From: Paracoccaceae bacterium
GTDB lineage: Bacteria; Pseudomonadota; Alphaproteobacteria; Rhodobacterales; Rhodobacteraceae
NCBI GenBank assembly: GCA_027489355.1
Contig: JAIXZY010000066.1
Location: 124,001 to 188,000 of the forward strand
Direction: 5' to 3'
Length of the DNA stretch: 64,000 bases
Shown: positions 53,201-61,413 of the stretch, piece after piece
Numbering within the stretch: position 1 is the first letter of the stretch
Layout: every line of letters starts with the position of its first letter
Notes under the pieces: model-generated
Databases searched by the model: none
Seen by the model: only the letters and a program-made list of their open reading frames with translations
Told to the model about the DNA's origin: nothing
Made by a program: the position numbers and the translations under genes

Positions 53201-54115
53201 TTAAGCGGTGGCGGAAGCGGGAACGCCCGAGGCGCCGCCGTGTTCGGTGACCCAGGTGGCATTGGTCTTGATGCCGCCGAGGGGGAAGAAGTGGACCTGC
53301 TCGATGCCGAACTCCGGGTTCGCGGCCTTGTGGGCGGCAAGCTCGGTGAGGATTTCGGTCGGCTCGTAGGGCAGGAGGAGCTTGGTCACGTCCATCGCGC
53401 GTTTCTGGAGGACGCGGAGGCTCGGCCCCACGCCGCAGGCAATGGCAAACTTGATGAGGGTTTGCAGCTTCGCCGGACCGGCGATGCCGATGTGGACGGG
53501 AAGCTTGATGCCCTCGGCCTGCAGGCGGTTGACCCAGTCGATGACGGGCTGCGCTTCGAAGCAGAACTGGGTGGCCATCGCCATCTGCGCGTCGGTGCGT
53601 TCCGCGAAGGCGGATTTCCAGCGGGCGGCTTCCATCACCATGCGGTCGGAACCGTCGGGATCGATGTCCTTGTTGCCTTCCGGGTGGCCCGCGACGTGAA
53701 GGCGCTCGAACCCGGTAAAGGCTCCGGATTCAAGGAGTTCCATCGAGGAGCTGAAGTCGCCCACTTGCGCGGCGGGGTTGCCGGCCAGGATCAGGCCCTG
53801 CTTGACGCCCACGTCCTTGTAGCGGGCGACCCAGTCGAAGAGCGTGGCCTTGTCCTTGATGATGCGCGCGGGGAAGTGCGGCATCACGTCGAAGCCTTCG
53901 TCGACGATGCGCTTGGCGGTGGCGGTCATCTCCTCGATCGGGCTTTCGATGTTGGCGATGTAGACGCGGGTGCCGGTGGGCAGGATGTCGCGGAAGCTTT
54001 CCACCTTCTCGGCGGTGCGGGGCATGACCTCGATGGAGTAGCCTTTCAGGAAGGCCTCCAGCGCGTCCGTGGCGGGGGCGGCTTCTTCCTTGCGGCGGAA
54101 ATTGAACAGGGCCAT
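53201..54115 (-). CDS. Methylenetetrahydrofolate reductase-like protein (MetF family)
   Basis: 304 residues from ATG 54115. TIM-barrel of the MTHFR family: SIEVMPRT, VYIANIESPIEEMTATAKRIVDEGFDVMPHFPARIIKD (about 60-97), LILAGNPAAQ, HPEGNK, TQFCFEAQPVIDWVNRLQAEGIKLPVHIGIAGPAKLQTLIKFA. It is the diverged form that pairs with MtgA-type methyltransferases; its exact activity is inferred. 15 nt separates it from the methyltransferase gene, so the two form a folate one-carbon unit. Confidence 0.83.
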   Translation of the reverse strand: MALFNFRRKEEAAPATDALEAFLKGYSIEVMPRTAEKVESFRDILPTGTRVYIANIESPIEEMTATAKRIVDEGFDVMPHFPARIIKDKATLFDWVARYKDVGVKQGLILAGNPAAQVGDFSSSMELLESGAFTGFERLHVAGHPEGNKDIDPDGSDRMVMEAARWKSAFAERTDAQMAMATQFCFEAQPVIDWVNRLQAEGIKLPVHIGIAGPAKLQTLIKFAIACGVGPSLRVLQKRAMDVTKLLLPYEPTEILTELAAHKAANPEFGIEQVHFFPLGGIKTNATWVTEHGGASGVPASATA

Positions 54116-54161
54116 CACGGTCTCCTTGAGGGGGAAAGGCTTGGGCGGGGTCATCAGGGCG

Positions 54162-54464
54162 TCAGGCCTTGGCCCAGCCTTCGGCGTCAATCAGGGTCTT
54201 GATGCGGGCAGTGTCGAATTCGGCTTCGAGCTTGGCGGCGTAATCGGCGGCGATGGCGTCGGGTTCGCCCTCCAGGTCCGCGACGACGACCTTGCGCCAT
54301 TCGGCGAGATAGGCGTCGGCATCCTTGGCGCCGATCTTCATGGCGCAGCGGTCGATGGCCTGCTCAAAGCGTTCGGGAAGCTGCACCTTCGATCCGCGGC
54401 GGCCCTTGCCGACGATGACCTGGGCCGGGATGTCGCGCCAGTAGACGATGGTGACTTCGGCCAT
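54162..54464 (-). CDS. Small conserved protein (virulence-factor-like family, pfam13769-type)
   Basis: 100 residues, no signal. MAEVTIVYWRDIPAQVIVGKGRRGSKVQLPERFEQAIDRCAMKIGAKDADAYLAEWRK is the recognisable part, with no catalytic motif. It is first gene of the folate operon, 46 bp before the MTHFR-like gene. Database members carry the name virulence factor, but function is unproved and the context suggests one-carbon metabolism. ATG 54464 is the start; the long upstream frame is in the structured leader. Confidence 0.7.
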   Translation of the reverse strand: MAEVTIVYWRDIPAQVIVGKGRRGSKVQLPERFEQAIDRCAMKIGAKDADAYLAEWRKVVVADLEGEPDAIAADYAAKLEAEFDTARIKTLIDAEGWAKA

Positions 54465-54688
54465 GATGCGGTGATTCCCCTTGCCTGTCTTGACCCTGTT
54501 GATATGCGCCGATCCCCGACAGCCGGTGTCGGTTTTCGACATGGCAGTGCGAGGATACGACCTGCCACGGTGCGGTCGTGGCGGCGGCAGGCTAGCCGAG
54601 GCGACTTGCTGCCGCCAGCCGAGGGAACCGGAGAAGTTCTCATGTTCTGCATGAGCCGCGCTGAAGTTCGGCGGCCCGCAGGCCGCCG
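54465..54688 (-). promoter_or_regulatory. structured leader of the folate one-carbon operon
   Basis: This 224-bp gap without a gene carries several perfect inverted repeats: 54639-54655 (6-bp stem, loop TTCTG), 54583-54590 with 54609-54616 (8 bp), 54557-54562 with 54574-54579 (6 bp), 54542-54547 with 54562-54567 (6 bp, TGGCAG/CTGCCA), and 54516-54532 (6-bp stem). The first may terminate the upstream outer-membrane gene. The rest could be a regulatory RNA. No cobalamin box or known SAM/SAH aptamer core was found. Confidence 0.4.
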
Positions 54689-55357
54689 TCACCAGCGGAG
54701 GTTCATCCCGACCTGCATCAGCCCGAAAGTGATGTCGGTTTTGGTCAACGGCACATAAGCCGAAAGGTCCAGCGCGCCGAGGTCGACGTGGTCGTAGGAC
54801 AGCGCCAGAGTAAGGGTGTCCCCGATCCGGTGCTCCATCCCCAGTCCGGCGGTCCAGCCGCTCAGCTTGGCGTGGTTGACCGGGACGAGGCCGCCGACAT
54901 TCGTCGCTTCGACATGTGCCCGAGCAAAGCCGCCGCTGGCGAAGAACAGCGTTTCCCCCGAAACGATGCCGGCCCGGCCGCGGAGGGAGACCAGCTTGCT
55001 TACGCGCGTGTCGCAGGAGACGCAGGTCAGATAAAGACCATTTGCCGGTGTCGCGGTGATCGCGCCATGCCCGACCGACAGCGACGCCCCAAATGTCAGG
55101 CGGCCGCGCTGCCAGTCGTGGCCCAGCGTCAGCATCGCCGCCTCGCCGTCCCAGCGGTCCGGAACCAAGTCGTGATCGGCGAGGGTGGTGACCGACCAGA
55201 AGTTGTCACCCTGCGGCGTTGCCAGCGCCGCGCCGAAATAGAAGCCCGTCCAGTCGGGCGCGGGATCGCCGTGGCCGACAGGTTCGTTTGCCAGTACGGG
55301 GCTGCACAGGGCAAGCGCAAGCAGGGCGGCGGAAAGGAAATCTGGTCCGTATCTCAT
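54689..55357 (-). CDS. Outer-membrane beta-barrel protein (Omp25/OmpA-barrel type)
   Basis: 222 residues with a Sec signal (FLSAALLALALCSPVLANE, cleavage after VLA near 23). Alternating aromatic/polar strands (GFYFGAALATPQGDNF, MLTLGHDWQRGRLTFGASLSVGHG, AGLGMEHRIGDTLTLALSYDHVDLG) end in MQVGMNLRW, with a C-terminal aromatic residue recognised by BAM. Eight-stranded barrel, no peptidoglycan-binding domain. Cys pair (CVSCDT). Substrate or role unknown. Confidence 0.82.
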   Translation of the reverse strand: MRYGPDFLSAALLALALCSPVLANEPVGHGDPAPDWTGFYFGAALATPQGDNFWSVTTLADHDLVPDRWDGEAAMLTLGHDWQRGRLTFGASLSVGHGAITATPANGLYLTCVSCDTRVSKLVSLRGRAGIVSGETLFFASGGFARAHVEATNVGGLVPVNHAKLSGWTAGLGMEHRIGDTLTLALSYDHVDLGALDLSAYVPLTKTDITFGLMQVGMNLRW

Positions 55358-55544
55358 GACTGCCTCAAACTTTTTTGCGCAGGGTGGGGCAGGGATGCGG
55401 GGCCGTCAACGCTTTACCGGGCCGGCCGCAGGCAGTTGCACGGGGTGCGAGACCGGATTGCCACATGCAAAAGCCGGGCGGGCAAGCTTGTCAGGGCCGC
55501 AAAAGCCGACTACCCTTGGATCCAACCACAGATGGAGGGCGGTC

Positions 55545-56687
55545 ATGACGCCCGAGCGTCCCCGTAGGGCGGACGCGACAGACGCGCCGGTCGAGACGCC
55601 GAAGGCCGTTTCCCGCGCGAATGAACCGTCAGCCCTATCCGGTCCGGGGTCGGCCCCGCTTTATGCGGCGCTGGACCTGGGCACCAACAGTTGCCGGATG
55701 CTGATTGCCCAGCCGCTGGGCAGTCAGTTTTCGATCGTCGACAGCTTTTCCAAATCGGTGCAGCTGGGCGTGGGGCTTGAGGCCTCGGGCCGGTTGTCGC
55801 GGGCCTCGATGGTGCGCACGATCCAGGCGCTGCGGATCTGCGAGAAGAAGATCGAGAAGCACGGCGTCAAGCGGATGCGGCTGGTGGCGACCGAGGCCTG
55901 CCGGCGCGCGCGCAATGCCAAGGATTTCATCCGCCAGGTCCGGCGCGAAACGGGGCTCGCGCTGGAGATCATCGCCCCCGAGGAAGAGGCGCGGCTTGCC
56001 GTCATTTCCTGCGCGCCGCTGGTGAACACGACGACCGAGCAGCTTCTGGTGGTGGACATTGGCGGGGGCTCGACGGAGCTGGTCTGGATCGACCTGAGCG
56101 CGGTGCCGCCGGCCGACCGGCCGAAGGCGATCATGCGGCTGCACATGGGGTTCAACGCGCAGGGCGAGGGCCCGGTGGCGCGGGTGGTGGACTGGATCAG
56201 CGTGCCGCTGGGGGTGGCCACGCTGAAGGACCAGTTCATCGACGTCGACGACGATGCGGCGCGGTTCGCTTTGATGAGCTGGTTCTTCGAGGAGAACCTT
56301 GCCAGCTTCAGCCCCTACAATGCAGAGAACCCGCGCGAGGGGTTTCAGATCATCGGGACGTCGGGGACGGTGACGACGGTGGCAGCGTCGTTTCTGAACC
56401 TGAAGCGTTATGACCGGACCAAGGTCGACGGATTGCAGATGACGAGCGACCAGATCGACCTGGTGATCCGGGAATACCTGGCACTGGGACCGGAGGGGCG
56501 GCGGACCGATCCGCGGATCGGGCGCGACCGCCATGCGCTGATCATGTCCGGCGCGGCGATCCTGCAGGCGCTGATGCGGATCTGGCCGACGGACCGCTTG
56601 TCGGTGGCCGACCGGGGCCTTAGGGAGGGGCTTCTCTATGCGCAGATGAGCGCGGATGGCGTGCTGGAAGACGGGCCTTACAAATGA
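55545..56687 (+). CDS. Ppx/GppA exopolyphosphatase/guanosine pentaphosphatase family protein
   Basis: 380 residues, ASKHA fold. Motifs [18 protein letters not shown] (about 40-57), [12 protein letters not shown] (about 165-176) and [14 protein letters not shown] (about 265-278). It hydrolyses polyphosphate or pppGpp; specificity not decidable. A Ser/Pro/Ala-rich 38-residue N terminus precedes the domain. The start ATG 55545 has GGAGGG upstream; the longer open frame is rejected. Overlaps rlmE by 4 nt. Confidence 0.87.
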   Translation: MTPERPRRADATDAPVETPKAVSRANEPSALSGPGSAPLYAALDLGTNSCRMLIAQPLGSQFSIVDSFSKSVQLGVGLEASGRLSRASMVRTIQALRICEKKIEKHGVKRMRLVATEACRRARNAKDFIRQVRRETGLALEIIAPEEEARLAVISCAPLVNTTTEQLLVVDIGGGSTELVWIDLSAVPPADRPKAIMRLHMGFNAQGEGPVARVVDWISVPLGVATLKDQFIDVDDDAARFALMSWFFEENLASFSPYNAENPREGFQIIGTSGTVTTVAASFLNLKRYDRTKVDGLQMTSDQIDLVIREYLALGPEGRRTDPRIGRDRHALIMSGAAILQALMRIWPTDRLSVADRGLREGLLYAQMSADGVLEDGPYK

Positions 56688-57442
56688 CGGAAAAGCCGAA
56701 TTCGGGGCGCGGGCAGCGCGAGCTGCGGGTGCGGGTCAAGACCGCCAAGGGGCGGAAGCTCAGCTCGACGCTGTGGCTGGAACGGCAGCTGAACGATCCT
56801 TACGTGCAGCGGGCAAAGCGCGAGGGCTATCGGGGCCGGGCGGCCTACAAGATCCTGGAGCTGGACGACAAGTACGGCTTCCTGAAGCCGGGGGCGCGCG
56901 TCGTGGACCTGGGCTGCGCTCCGGGGGGCTGGTGCCAGGTGGCGGTGGTCCGGGTGAACGCGCTGGGGCAGAACCCGAAGAAGCCGCAGGGCACCGTGCT
57001 GGGCGTCGACCTGCAGGAGGTGGAGCCGATTGCCGGGGCCGAGATCCACCAGCTGGATTTCCTGTCCGACGATGCGGACGAGAAGGTCAAGGGCTGGCTG
57101 GGCGGCCGGGCCGATGTGGTGATGTCGGACATGGCGGCGGCAGCCTCGGGTCACAAGGCCACCGATCACCTGAGAATCGTTGCGCTGGTCGAGGCGGCGT
57201 TGGCCTTTGCCTTCGACGTGCTTGAGGATGGCGGGACCTTCGTTGCCAAGGTGCTGGCCGGGGGTGCCGAGAACGAGATGCAGGCCATGCTGAAGCGCAA
57301 CTTCCGCAAGGTGGCCAATGTGAAGCCGCCCGCCAGCCGGTCGGACAGTTCCGAAAAATTCGTGGTGGCGATGGGCTACCGTGGCCGCGAGATCGAGGGC
57401 GGAGCGGGGCAAGCAGATCCCGAGGCGGGGCCTCTGGGCTGA
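56684..57442 (+). CDS. rlmE: 23S rRNA (uridine-2552-2'-O)-methyltransferase RlmE (FtsJ/RrmJ)
   Basis: 252 residues. RrmJ signature [20 protein letters not shown]-type (GRAAYKILE, Lys56), SAM site [15 protein letters not shown] (about 73-87), [18 protein letters not shown] (catalytic Asp) and [14 protein letters not shown] (catalytic Lys and Glu) give the K-D-K-E tetrad. Late 50S maturation enzyme. A C-terminal Gly/Glu tail extends beyond the E. coli protein (209). Confidence 0.95.
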   Translation: MTEKPNSGRGQRELRVRVKTAKGRKLSSTLWLERQLNDPYVQRAKREGYRGRAAYKILELDDKYGFLKPGARVVDLGCAPGGWCQVAVVRVNALGQNPKKPQGTVLGVDLQEVEPIAGAEIHQLDFLSDDADEKVKGWLGGRADVVMSDMAAAASGHKATDHLRIVALVEAALAFAFDVLEDGGTFVAKVLAGGAENEMQAMLKRNFRKVANVKPPASRSDSSEKFVVAMGYRGREIEGGAGQADPEAGPLG

Positions 57443-57488
57443 CGGACGCGCGGAGCCGCACAGGTTACTTGTAATCGGAAATGAAATA

Positions 57489-57504
57489 GGCGCCCGAAGG
57501 CGCC
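57489..57504. terminator. bidirectional terminator between rlmE and ycbK-like gene
   Basis: GGCGCC-CGAA-GGCGCC gives a 6-bp stem with a tetraloop (TTCG on the minus strand). On the minus strand TATTTCATTT follows, a moderately T-rich tail fitting the leftward gene. Confidence 0.65.
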
Positions 57505-57527
57505 CTGTTTCAGGAAGATCGAAGCTT

Positions 57528-58097
57528 TCAGCCGCCCCAGCTGCGGACCGGGCCGCAGTCCATGTGAACGAAGTTCGACCGCGAGTACTTGCCGACGCCG
57601 CCCGCCGAGCAGGCCGCAGCGGCCTTGGCCATCTGGCCCACCGAGCGCGACTGGAGCCGCAGGTCGGCCGCCTGGCCCTTCATGTGGAGCGAGTTCTTCG
57701 CAACGCCCTTCGACTTGGACCGAAGCATCGCGTTGGTCTTCGGGCAGCGGTAGCCCGAGAGAAGCATGTAGGGCTCTGACACGTCCATCAGCCGGTGCGC
57801 GGCGGCCATGATGTCGATGGTGCGAACGTCGATGCTGGTGACGTCGTTCGAGCGCCAGTCGCGCATGAAGTAGTTGATTTCCTTGACGACTTCCGGGATG
57901 TACTCTCCCTCGATCCAGTAGATGGTATCGACGGCCTCACCCGTGCGGCCCGAGTACATGCGGATGCGGCGGATGTCGCCTGCGCCCTTCAGAAGTCCGA
58001 ACGCGTTCGAGTAGGTCGGTGCGGCCACCAGGGCTGTCGCCGCGAACGCACCAAGAAGGCCGCGCCGCGAGACGCCGATAAGCTTGTTGTCCGTCAT
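57528..58097 (-). CDS. Tat-exported DUF882 (YcbK-like) cell-wall protein
   Basis: 189 residues. Twin-arginine signal VSRRGLLGAFAATALVAA (about 9-26). DUF882/peptidase M15-like core: SGYRCPKTNAMLRSKSKGVAKNSLHMKGQAADLRL (about 120-154), with the HxxGxAxD pattern and GVGKYSRSNFVHMDCGPVRSW near the C terminus, retaining the His/Asp zinc ligands of M15. E. coli ycbK lies beside the L,D-transpeptidase ycbB; here the divergent neighbour is also a ycbB-like gene. Likely endopeptidase of peptidoglycan. Confidence 0.87.
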   Translation of the reverse strand: MTDNKLIGVSRRGLLGAFAATALVAAPTYSNAFGLLKGAGDIRRIRMYSGRTGEAVDTIYWIEGEYIPEVVKEINYFMRDWRSNDVTSIDVRTIDIMAAAHRLMDVSEPYMLLSGYRCPKTNAMLRSKSKGVAKNSLHMKGQAADLRLQSRSVGQMAKAAAACSAGGVGKYSRSNFVHMDCGPVRSWGG

Positions 58098-58432
58098 TCT
58101 AACGCCTGTCCCCGTGCTGTCTTTGACTGCCGTTTCGCAGCTCTCGTGCAACTTCTTCCCCAAGTGCAGCGTTGTTATTGCACAAAGGGAATCGAAGCCC
58201 AAGCGCCGATTGTCCACAGCTCGGGATGCTCAACCTGAATCGGCAAATTTTTGCTGAACGCGCCCGAATTCCGCCAAGTGTTGTGGAACTGCATCGGTTT
58301 GTGGCCGGATTGTTGCGAAAGCGAACACAGTGCAGGGGCGTCAAGCCACCAATCGGCTTTGTGATTGGACAGGGTTTGCAGATCGGCGAAAAGATGCCAG
58401 AAAGGGGTCAAGTCGTTGGAATAGAGGCCTGA
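58098..58432. promoter_or_regulatory. 335-bp divergent promoter region between ycbK-like and ldt genes
   Basis: No gene or convincing small ORF is present. AT-rich runs (58235-58260) and the leftward -35-like TTGTGC near 58185 suggest promoters for both genes, but no pair could be fixed. TTGTCCACA at 58210 is one mismatch from a DnaA box. The ldt ribosome site AGAGG is 6 nt before ATG 58433. Confidence 0.5.
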
Positions 58433-60034
58433 ATGCATTTTTCCGTTCCGCGCGGGCTGTCGCGCCGGTCGCTCCTGCTGTCGCTTGCACTGGCACCGAT
58501 CCTGGCCTCGACGGCAAGGGCGCAGACCTCGGCCTTCACCCAGTCGCTGGCGGCAAGTGCCTCGTCCGACGCGGATATTGCCGAATGGTATCGCAGCACA
58601 GGCTATCAGACGCTGTGGACGGGGCCGGCCGACGCGTCCCGGCGGGCGGCGTTTCTGAACGCGATCGGTGCCGCCAGGGACCACGGCCTGCCGGTGCCGC
58701 GCTATGACGCGCGGGCGCTGACCGCGGCCTTGCAGTCGGCCGAGACCGAGGGCGACCGCGGCCGGGTCGAGGTCGAGATGACGCGCGCCTATCTGGCCTG
58801 GGCGCGGGACCTGACCTCGGGCGCGCTGGACCCCAAGGCGGTGGACGCGGGCATCGTGCGCGAGATCAACCGGATCGAGCCGAAGGTGCTGCTGACGCGC
58901 ATCTCTAACGGCGACCCGGAGGCGGTGCTGGACTGGCTGCTGCCGAGTTCGCCGCAATATGTGCAGCTGATGAAGGCGAAGCTGGCGCTTGAGGCGCAGA
59001 TCGCGAACGGCGGTTGGGGCGAGACGGTTCCGGCGGCCTCGTTGGCGCCGGGCGACAGCGGCCCGGCGGTGGTGGCGCTGCGCGACCGGCTGGTGCGGAT
59101 GGGCTATCTCGCCCCGACGGCGGTGGCGAGCTACGACCGCGCGCTGCAGGCGGCGGTGACCTCGTTCCAGCTGAACCATGGCCTGACCGCGGACGGATCG
59201 GCGGGCGAAGGGACGGTCGCGGAGATCAACCTCGGACCCGAAGAGCGGCTGAAATCGGTGATCGTCGCGATGGAGCGCGAGCGCTGGATGCACATCGACC
59301 GCTCGGTCAAGCACATCTGGGTCAACCTGCCCGACTTCCGCGCGAAGATCATGGAGGACGGCAAGACCGTCTTCGAAACGCGCGTGGTGATCGGGAAGAA
59401 CGTGCCGGACCAGCGCAGCCCCGAATTCTCGGACGAGATGGAGCATATGGTCATCAACCCGTCTTGGGGGGTGCCGCGGTCGATCATCGTCAAGGAATAC
59501 CTGCCGCTTCTGCAGAAGAACCCCAATGCAGTGGGGCATCTGCAGGTGGTGGACGGGCGGGGCCGGGTGGTGTCGCGAGGGTCGGTGAACTTTGCCGCCT
59601 ACAATGCACGGAACTTCCCTTACGCGCTGCGCCAGCCGCCATCGGACGGGAACGCGCTGGGGAAGGTGAAGTTCATGTTCCCCAACCAGTACAACATCTA
59701 TCTGCATGATACTCCGTCGAAATCCCTGTTCGACAAGGAGGTGCGCGCCTACAGCCACGGCTGCATCCGCGTGGCCGACCCATTCGACCTGGCGCATGAG
59801 CTTTTGTCCTGGCAGACCGACAATGCCGAGGCCGAGTTCGAGGCGGCGCTGGAGTCGGGCCGCGAGACGATGGTGAAGCTGAAGCAGCATCTGCCGGTGC
59901 ATCTGGTCTATTTCACGGCCTACCCGGATGCGAAGGGACGCATGACCTATCGCCGCGACGTCTATGGGCGGGATGCGGCGCTCTGGGGTGCCCTGGCCGA
60001 GGCCGGGGTGGAACTGGCGGGCGTTCAGGGGTAA
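58433..60034 (+). CDS. L,D-transpeptidase, YcbB/LdtD type
   Basis: 533 residues. Twin-arginine-like signal LSRRSLLLSLALAPILAST (about 9-27). An N-terminal helical/lid region, a peptidoglycan-binding domain (GDSGPAVVALRDRLVRMGYL ... AVTSFQLNHGLTADGSAGEGT, about 205-265) and a C-terminal YkuD domain with IGKNVPDQRSPEFSDEMEHMVINPSWGVP and catalytic Cys444 in SHGCIRV. Makes 3-3 crosslinks in the periplasm. Divergent from the DUF882 gene, as in the E. coli ycbB-ycbK pair. Confidence 0.92.
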   Translation: MHFSVPRGLSRRSLLLSLALAPILASTARAQTSAFTQSLAASASSDADIAEWYRSTGYQTLWTGPADASRRAAFLNAIGAARDHGLPVPRYDARALTAALQSAETEGDRGRVEVEMTRAYLAWARDLTSGALDPKAVDAGIVREINRIEPKVLLTRISNGDPEAVLDWLLPSSPQYVQLMKAKLALEAQIANGGWGETVPAASLAPGDSGPAVVALRDRLVRMGYLAPTAVASYDRALQAAVTSFQLNHGLTADGSAGEGTVAEINLGPEERLKSVIVAMERERWMHIDRSVKHIWVNLPDFRAKIMEDGKTVFETRVVIGKNVPDQRSPEFSDEMEHMVINPSWGVPRSIIVKEYLPLLQKNPNAVGHLQVVDGRGRVVSRGSVNFAAYNARNFPYALRQPPSDGNALGKVKFMFPNQYNIYLHDTPSKSLFDKEVRAYSHGCIRVADPFDLAHELLSWQTDNAEAEFEAALESGRETMVKLKQHLPVHLVYFTAYPDAKGRMTYRRDVYGRDAALWGALAEAGVELAGVQG

Positions 60035-60060
60035 GTCTGGGCCGAACAGCCGAGGACGTC

Positions 60061-61143
60061 ATGGCCCACAGGATAGGGGAGATCGCGCGCGCTTTGGGGG
60101 CCGAGGCCGAGGGGGACCTTGACCTGACGGTCACGGGCGCGTCCGAGCCGCAGGCGGCGGGGCCGGACCAGCTCGCGCTGGCGATGGACCCGCGCTATGC
60201 CGACGGGATCGGCAAGGGTCGGGCGCGGGCTGCGGTGGTCTGGCCGGGCGCGGACTGGCGGGCGATGGGGCTTAAGGCGGCCATCTTCGCCCCGCGCGGG
60301 CGGTTGGCGATGGCGGGGCTGACGCGGCTGATGGACCCGGGGCCGGCGATCGCTCCGGGCGTGCATCCGATGGCGCTGGTGGACCCGACGGCGGAGATCG
60401 GCGCGGGCGCAGCCATCGGTCCCTTCGTCGTGATCGGCGCGGGCGTGCGGATCGGGCCGGGTGCGCGCATCGCAAGCCATGTCTCTGTCGCCGAGGGCGC
60501 GCGGATCGGGGCCGAGCCGCTGATCCTGCAAGGCGCGCGGATCGGGGCGCGGGTCACCATCGGCGACCGCTTCATCTGCCAGCCGGGCGCGGTGATCGGC
60601 GCGGACGGCTTCAGTTTTGTCACGCCCGAGAAATCCGGGGTCGAGGAAATCCGCGAGACGCTGGGCAGCCGCGCCGAGATCAAGGACCAGACCTGGACCC
60701 GCATACATTCACTCGGCGCCGTAACCATTGGGGATGACGTAGAAATCGGCGCCAACGTCTGCATTGACCGGGGGACGATCCGCGACACGCGGATCGGGTC
60801 GGGGACCAAGCTCGACAACCTGGTCCACATCGGCCACAACGTGCAGGTCGGGCGCGACTGCCTGCTGTGCGGTCAGGTCGGCGTTGCGGGCTCGGCCCGG
60901 ATCGGCGACCGGGTGGTGCTGGCCGGACAGTGCGGGGTCAACGACAACATCTTCGTCGGAGACGACGTGATCGCGGGCGGCGCGACGAAGATCTTCACCA
61001 ATGCTCCGGCGGGGCGGGTGTTGCTGGGCTATCCGGCAGTGAAAATGGAAAGCCATGTCGAGATACAGAAAGCCCTGCGGCGCTTGCCGCGGCTTGCGGC
61101 GCGGGTCGCGGCGCTGGAACAGCGCGAGACCGAGGGGAAATAG
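60061..61143 (+). CDS. lpxD: UDP-3-O-acylglucosamine N-acyltransferase LpxD
   Basis: 360 residues. N-terminal UDP-binding domain (MAHRIGEIARALGAEAEGDLDLTVTGASEPQAAGPDQLALAMDPRY) and a left-handed beta helix of hexapeptide repeats (about 105-310), including catalytic His in HIGHNVQVG. C-terminal helices. Adds the N-linked acyl chain of lipid A. Followed with no gap by an acyl carrier protein gene and a ketosynthase gene, suggesting they supply its acyl donor. Confidence 0.94.
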   Translation: MAHRIGEIARALGAEAEGDLDLTVTGASEPQAAGPDQLALAMDPRYADGIGKGRARAAVVWPGADWRAMGLKAAIFAPRGRLAMAGLTRLMDPGPAIAPGVHPMALVDPTAEIGAGAAIGPFVVIGAGVRIGPGARIASHVSVAEGARIGAEPLILQGARIGARVTIGDRFICQPGAVIGADGFSFVTPEKSGVEEIRETLGSRAEIKDQTWTRIHSLGAVTIGDDVEIGANVCIDRGTIRDTRIGSGTKLDNLVHIGHNVQVGRDCLLCGQVGVAGSARIGDRVVLAGQCGVNDNIFVGDDVIAGGATKIFTNAPAGRVLLGYPAVKMESHVEIQKALRRLPRLAARVAALEQRETEGK

Positions 61144-61413
61144 GTGGAGCGTGCCGAGATCGAGGCCGGGGTGATCGCGATCCTCGCGCAGCAGCTTCTG
61201 TTGCCGCCGTCGGAGATTGCTTCGGACGCGACAGTGGCCGAGCTGGGGCTGGATTCCCTGGGCAAGGTCGAGGCGATCTTTGCGCTGGAGGAACGCTTCG
61301 ACATCCATGTCCCGTTCAACGCGAATGAGCCCGACCAGCCGGATTTCGACTTTTCCAGCGTCCCCAGCATCGTGGCCGGTGTCGAGCGCCTGATCGCCCA
61401 GCAGACCGAATGA
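61144..61413 (+). CDS. Specialised acyl carrier protein
   Basis: 89 residues. GTG start directly after the lpxD stop. The phosphopantetheine serine is Ser38 in ELGLDSLGKVEA. The C-terminal part (FNANEPDQPDFDFSSVPSIVAGVERLI) is longer than housekeeping AcpP, placing it with specialised ACPs (AcpXL-like or lipid A-associated). Overlaps the ketosynthase start by 4 nt. Confidence 0.88.
   Translation: MERAEIEAGVIAILAQQLLLPPSEIASDATVAELGLDSLGKVEAIFALEERFDIHVPFNANEPDQPDFDFSSVPSIVAGVERLIAQQTE

Noticed and set aside
54465-54688. Cobalamin or SAM-II riboswitch
   Set aside because: The B12 box (AGCCnGGAnACCTGCC type) and the SAM-II core were looked for by eye and not found; only generic hairpins are present.
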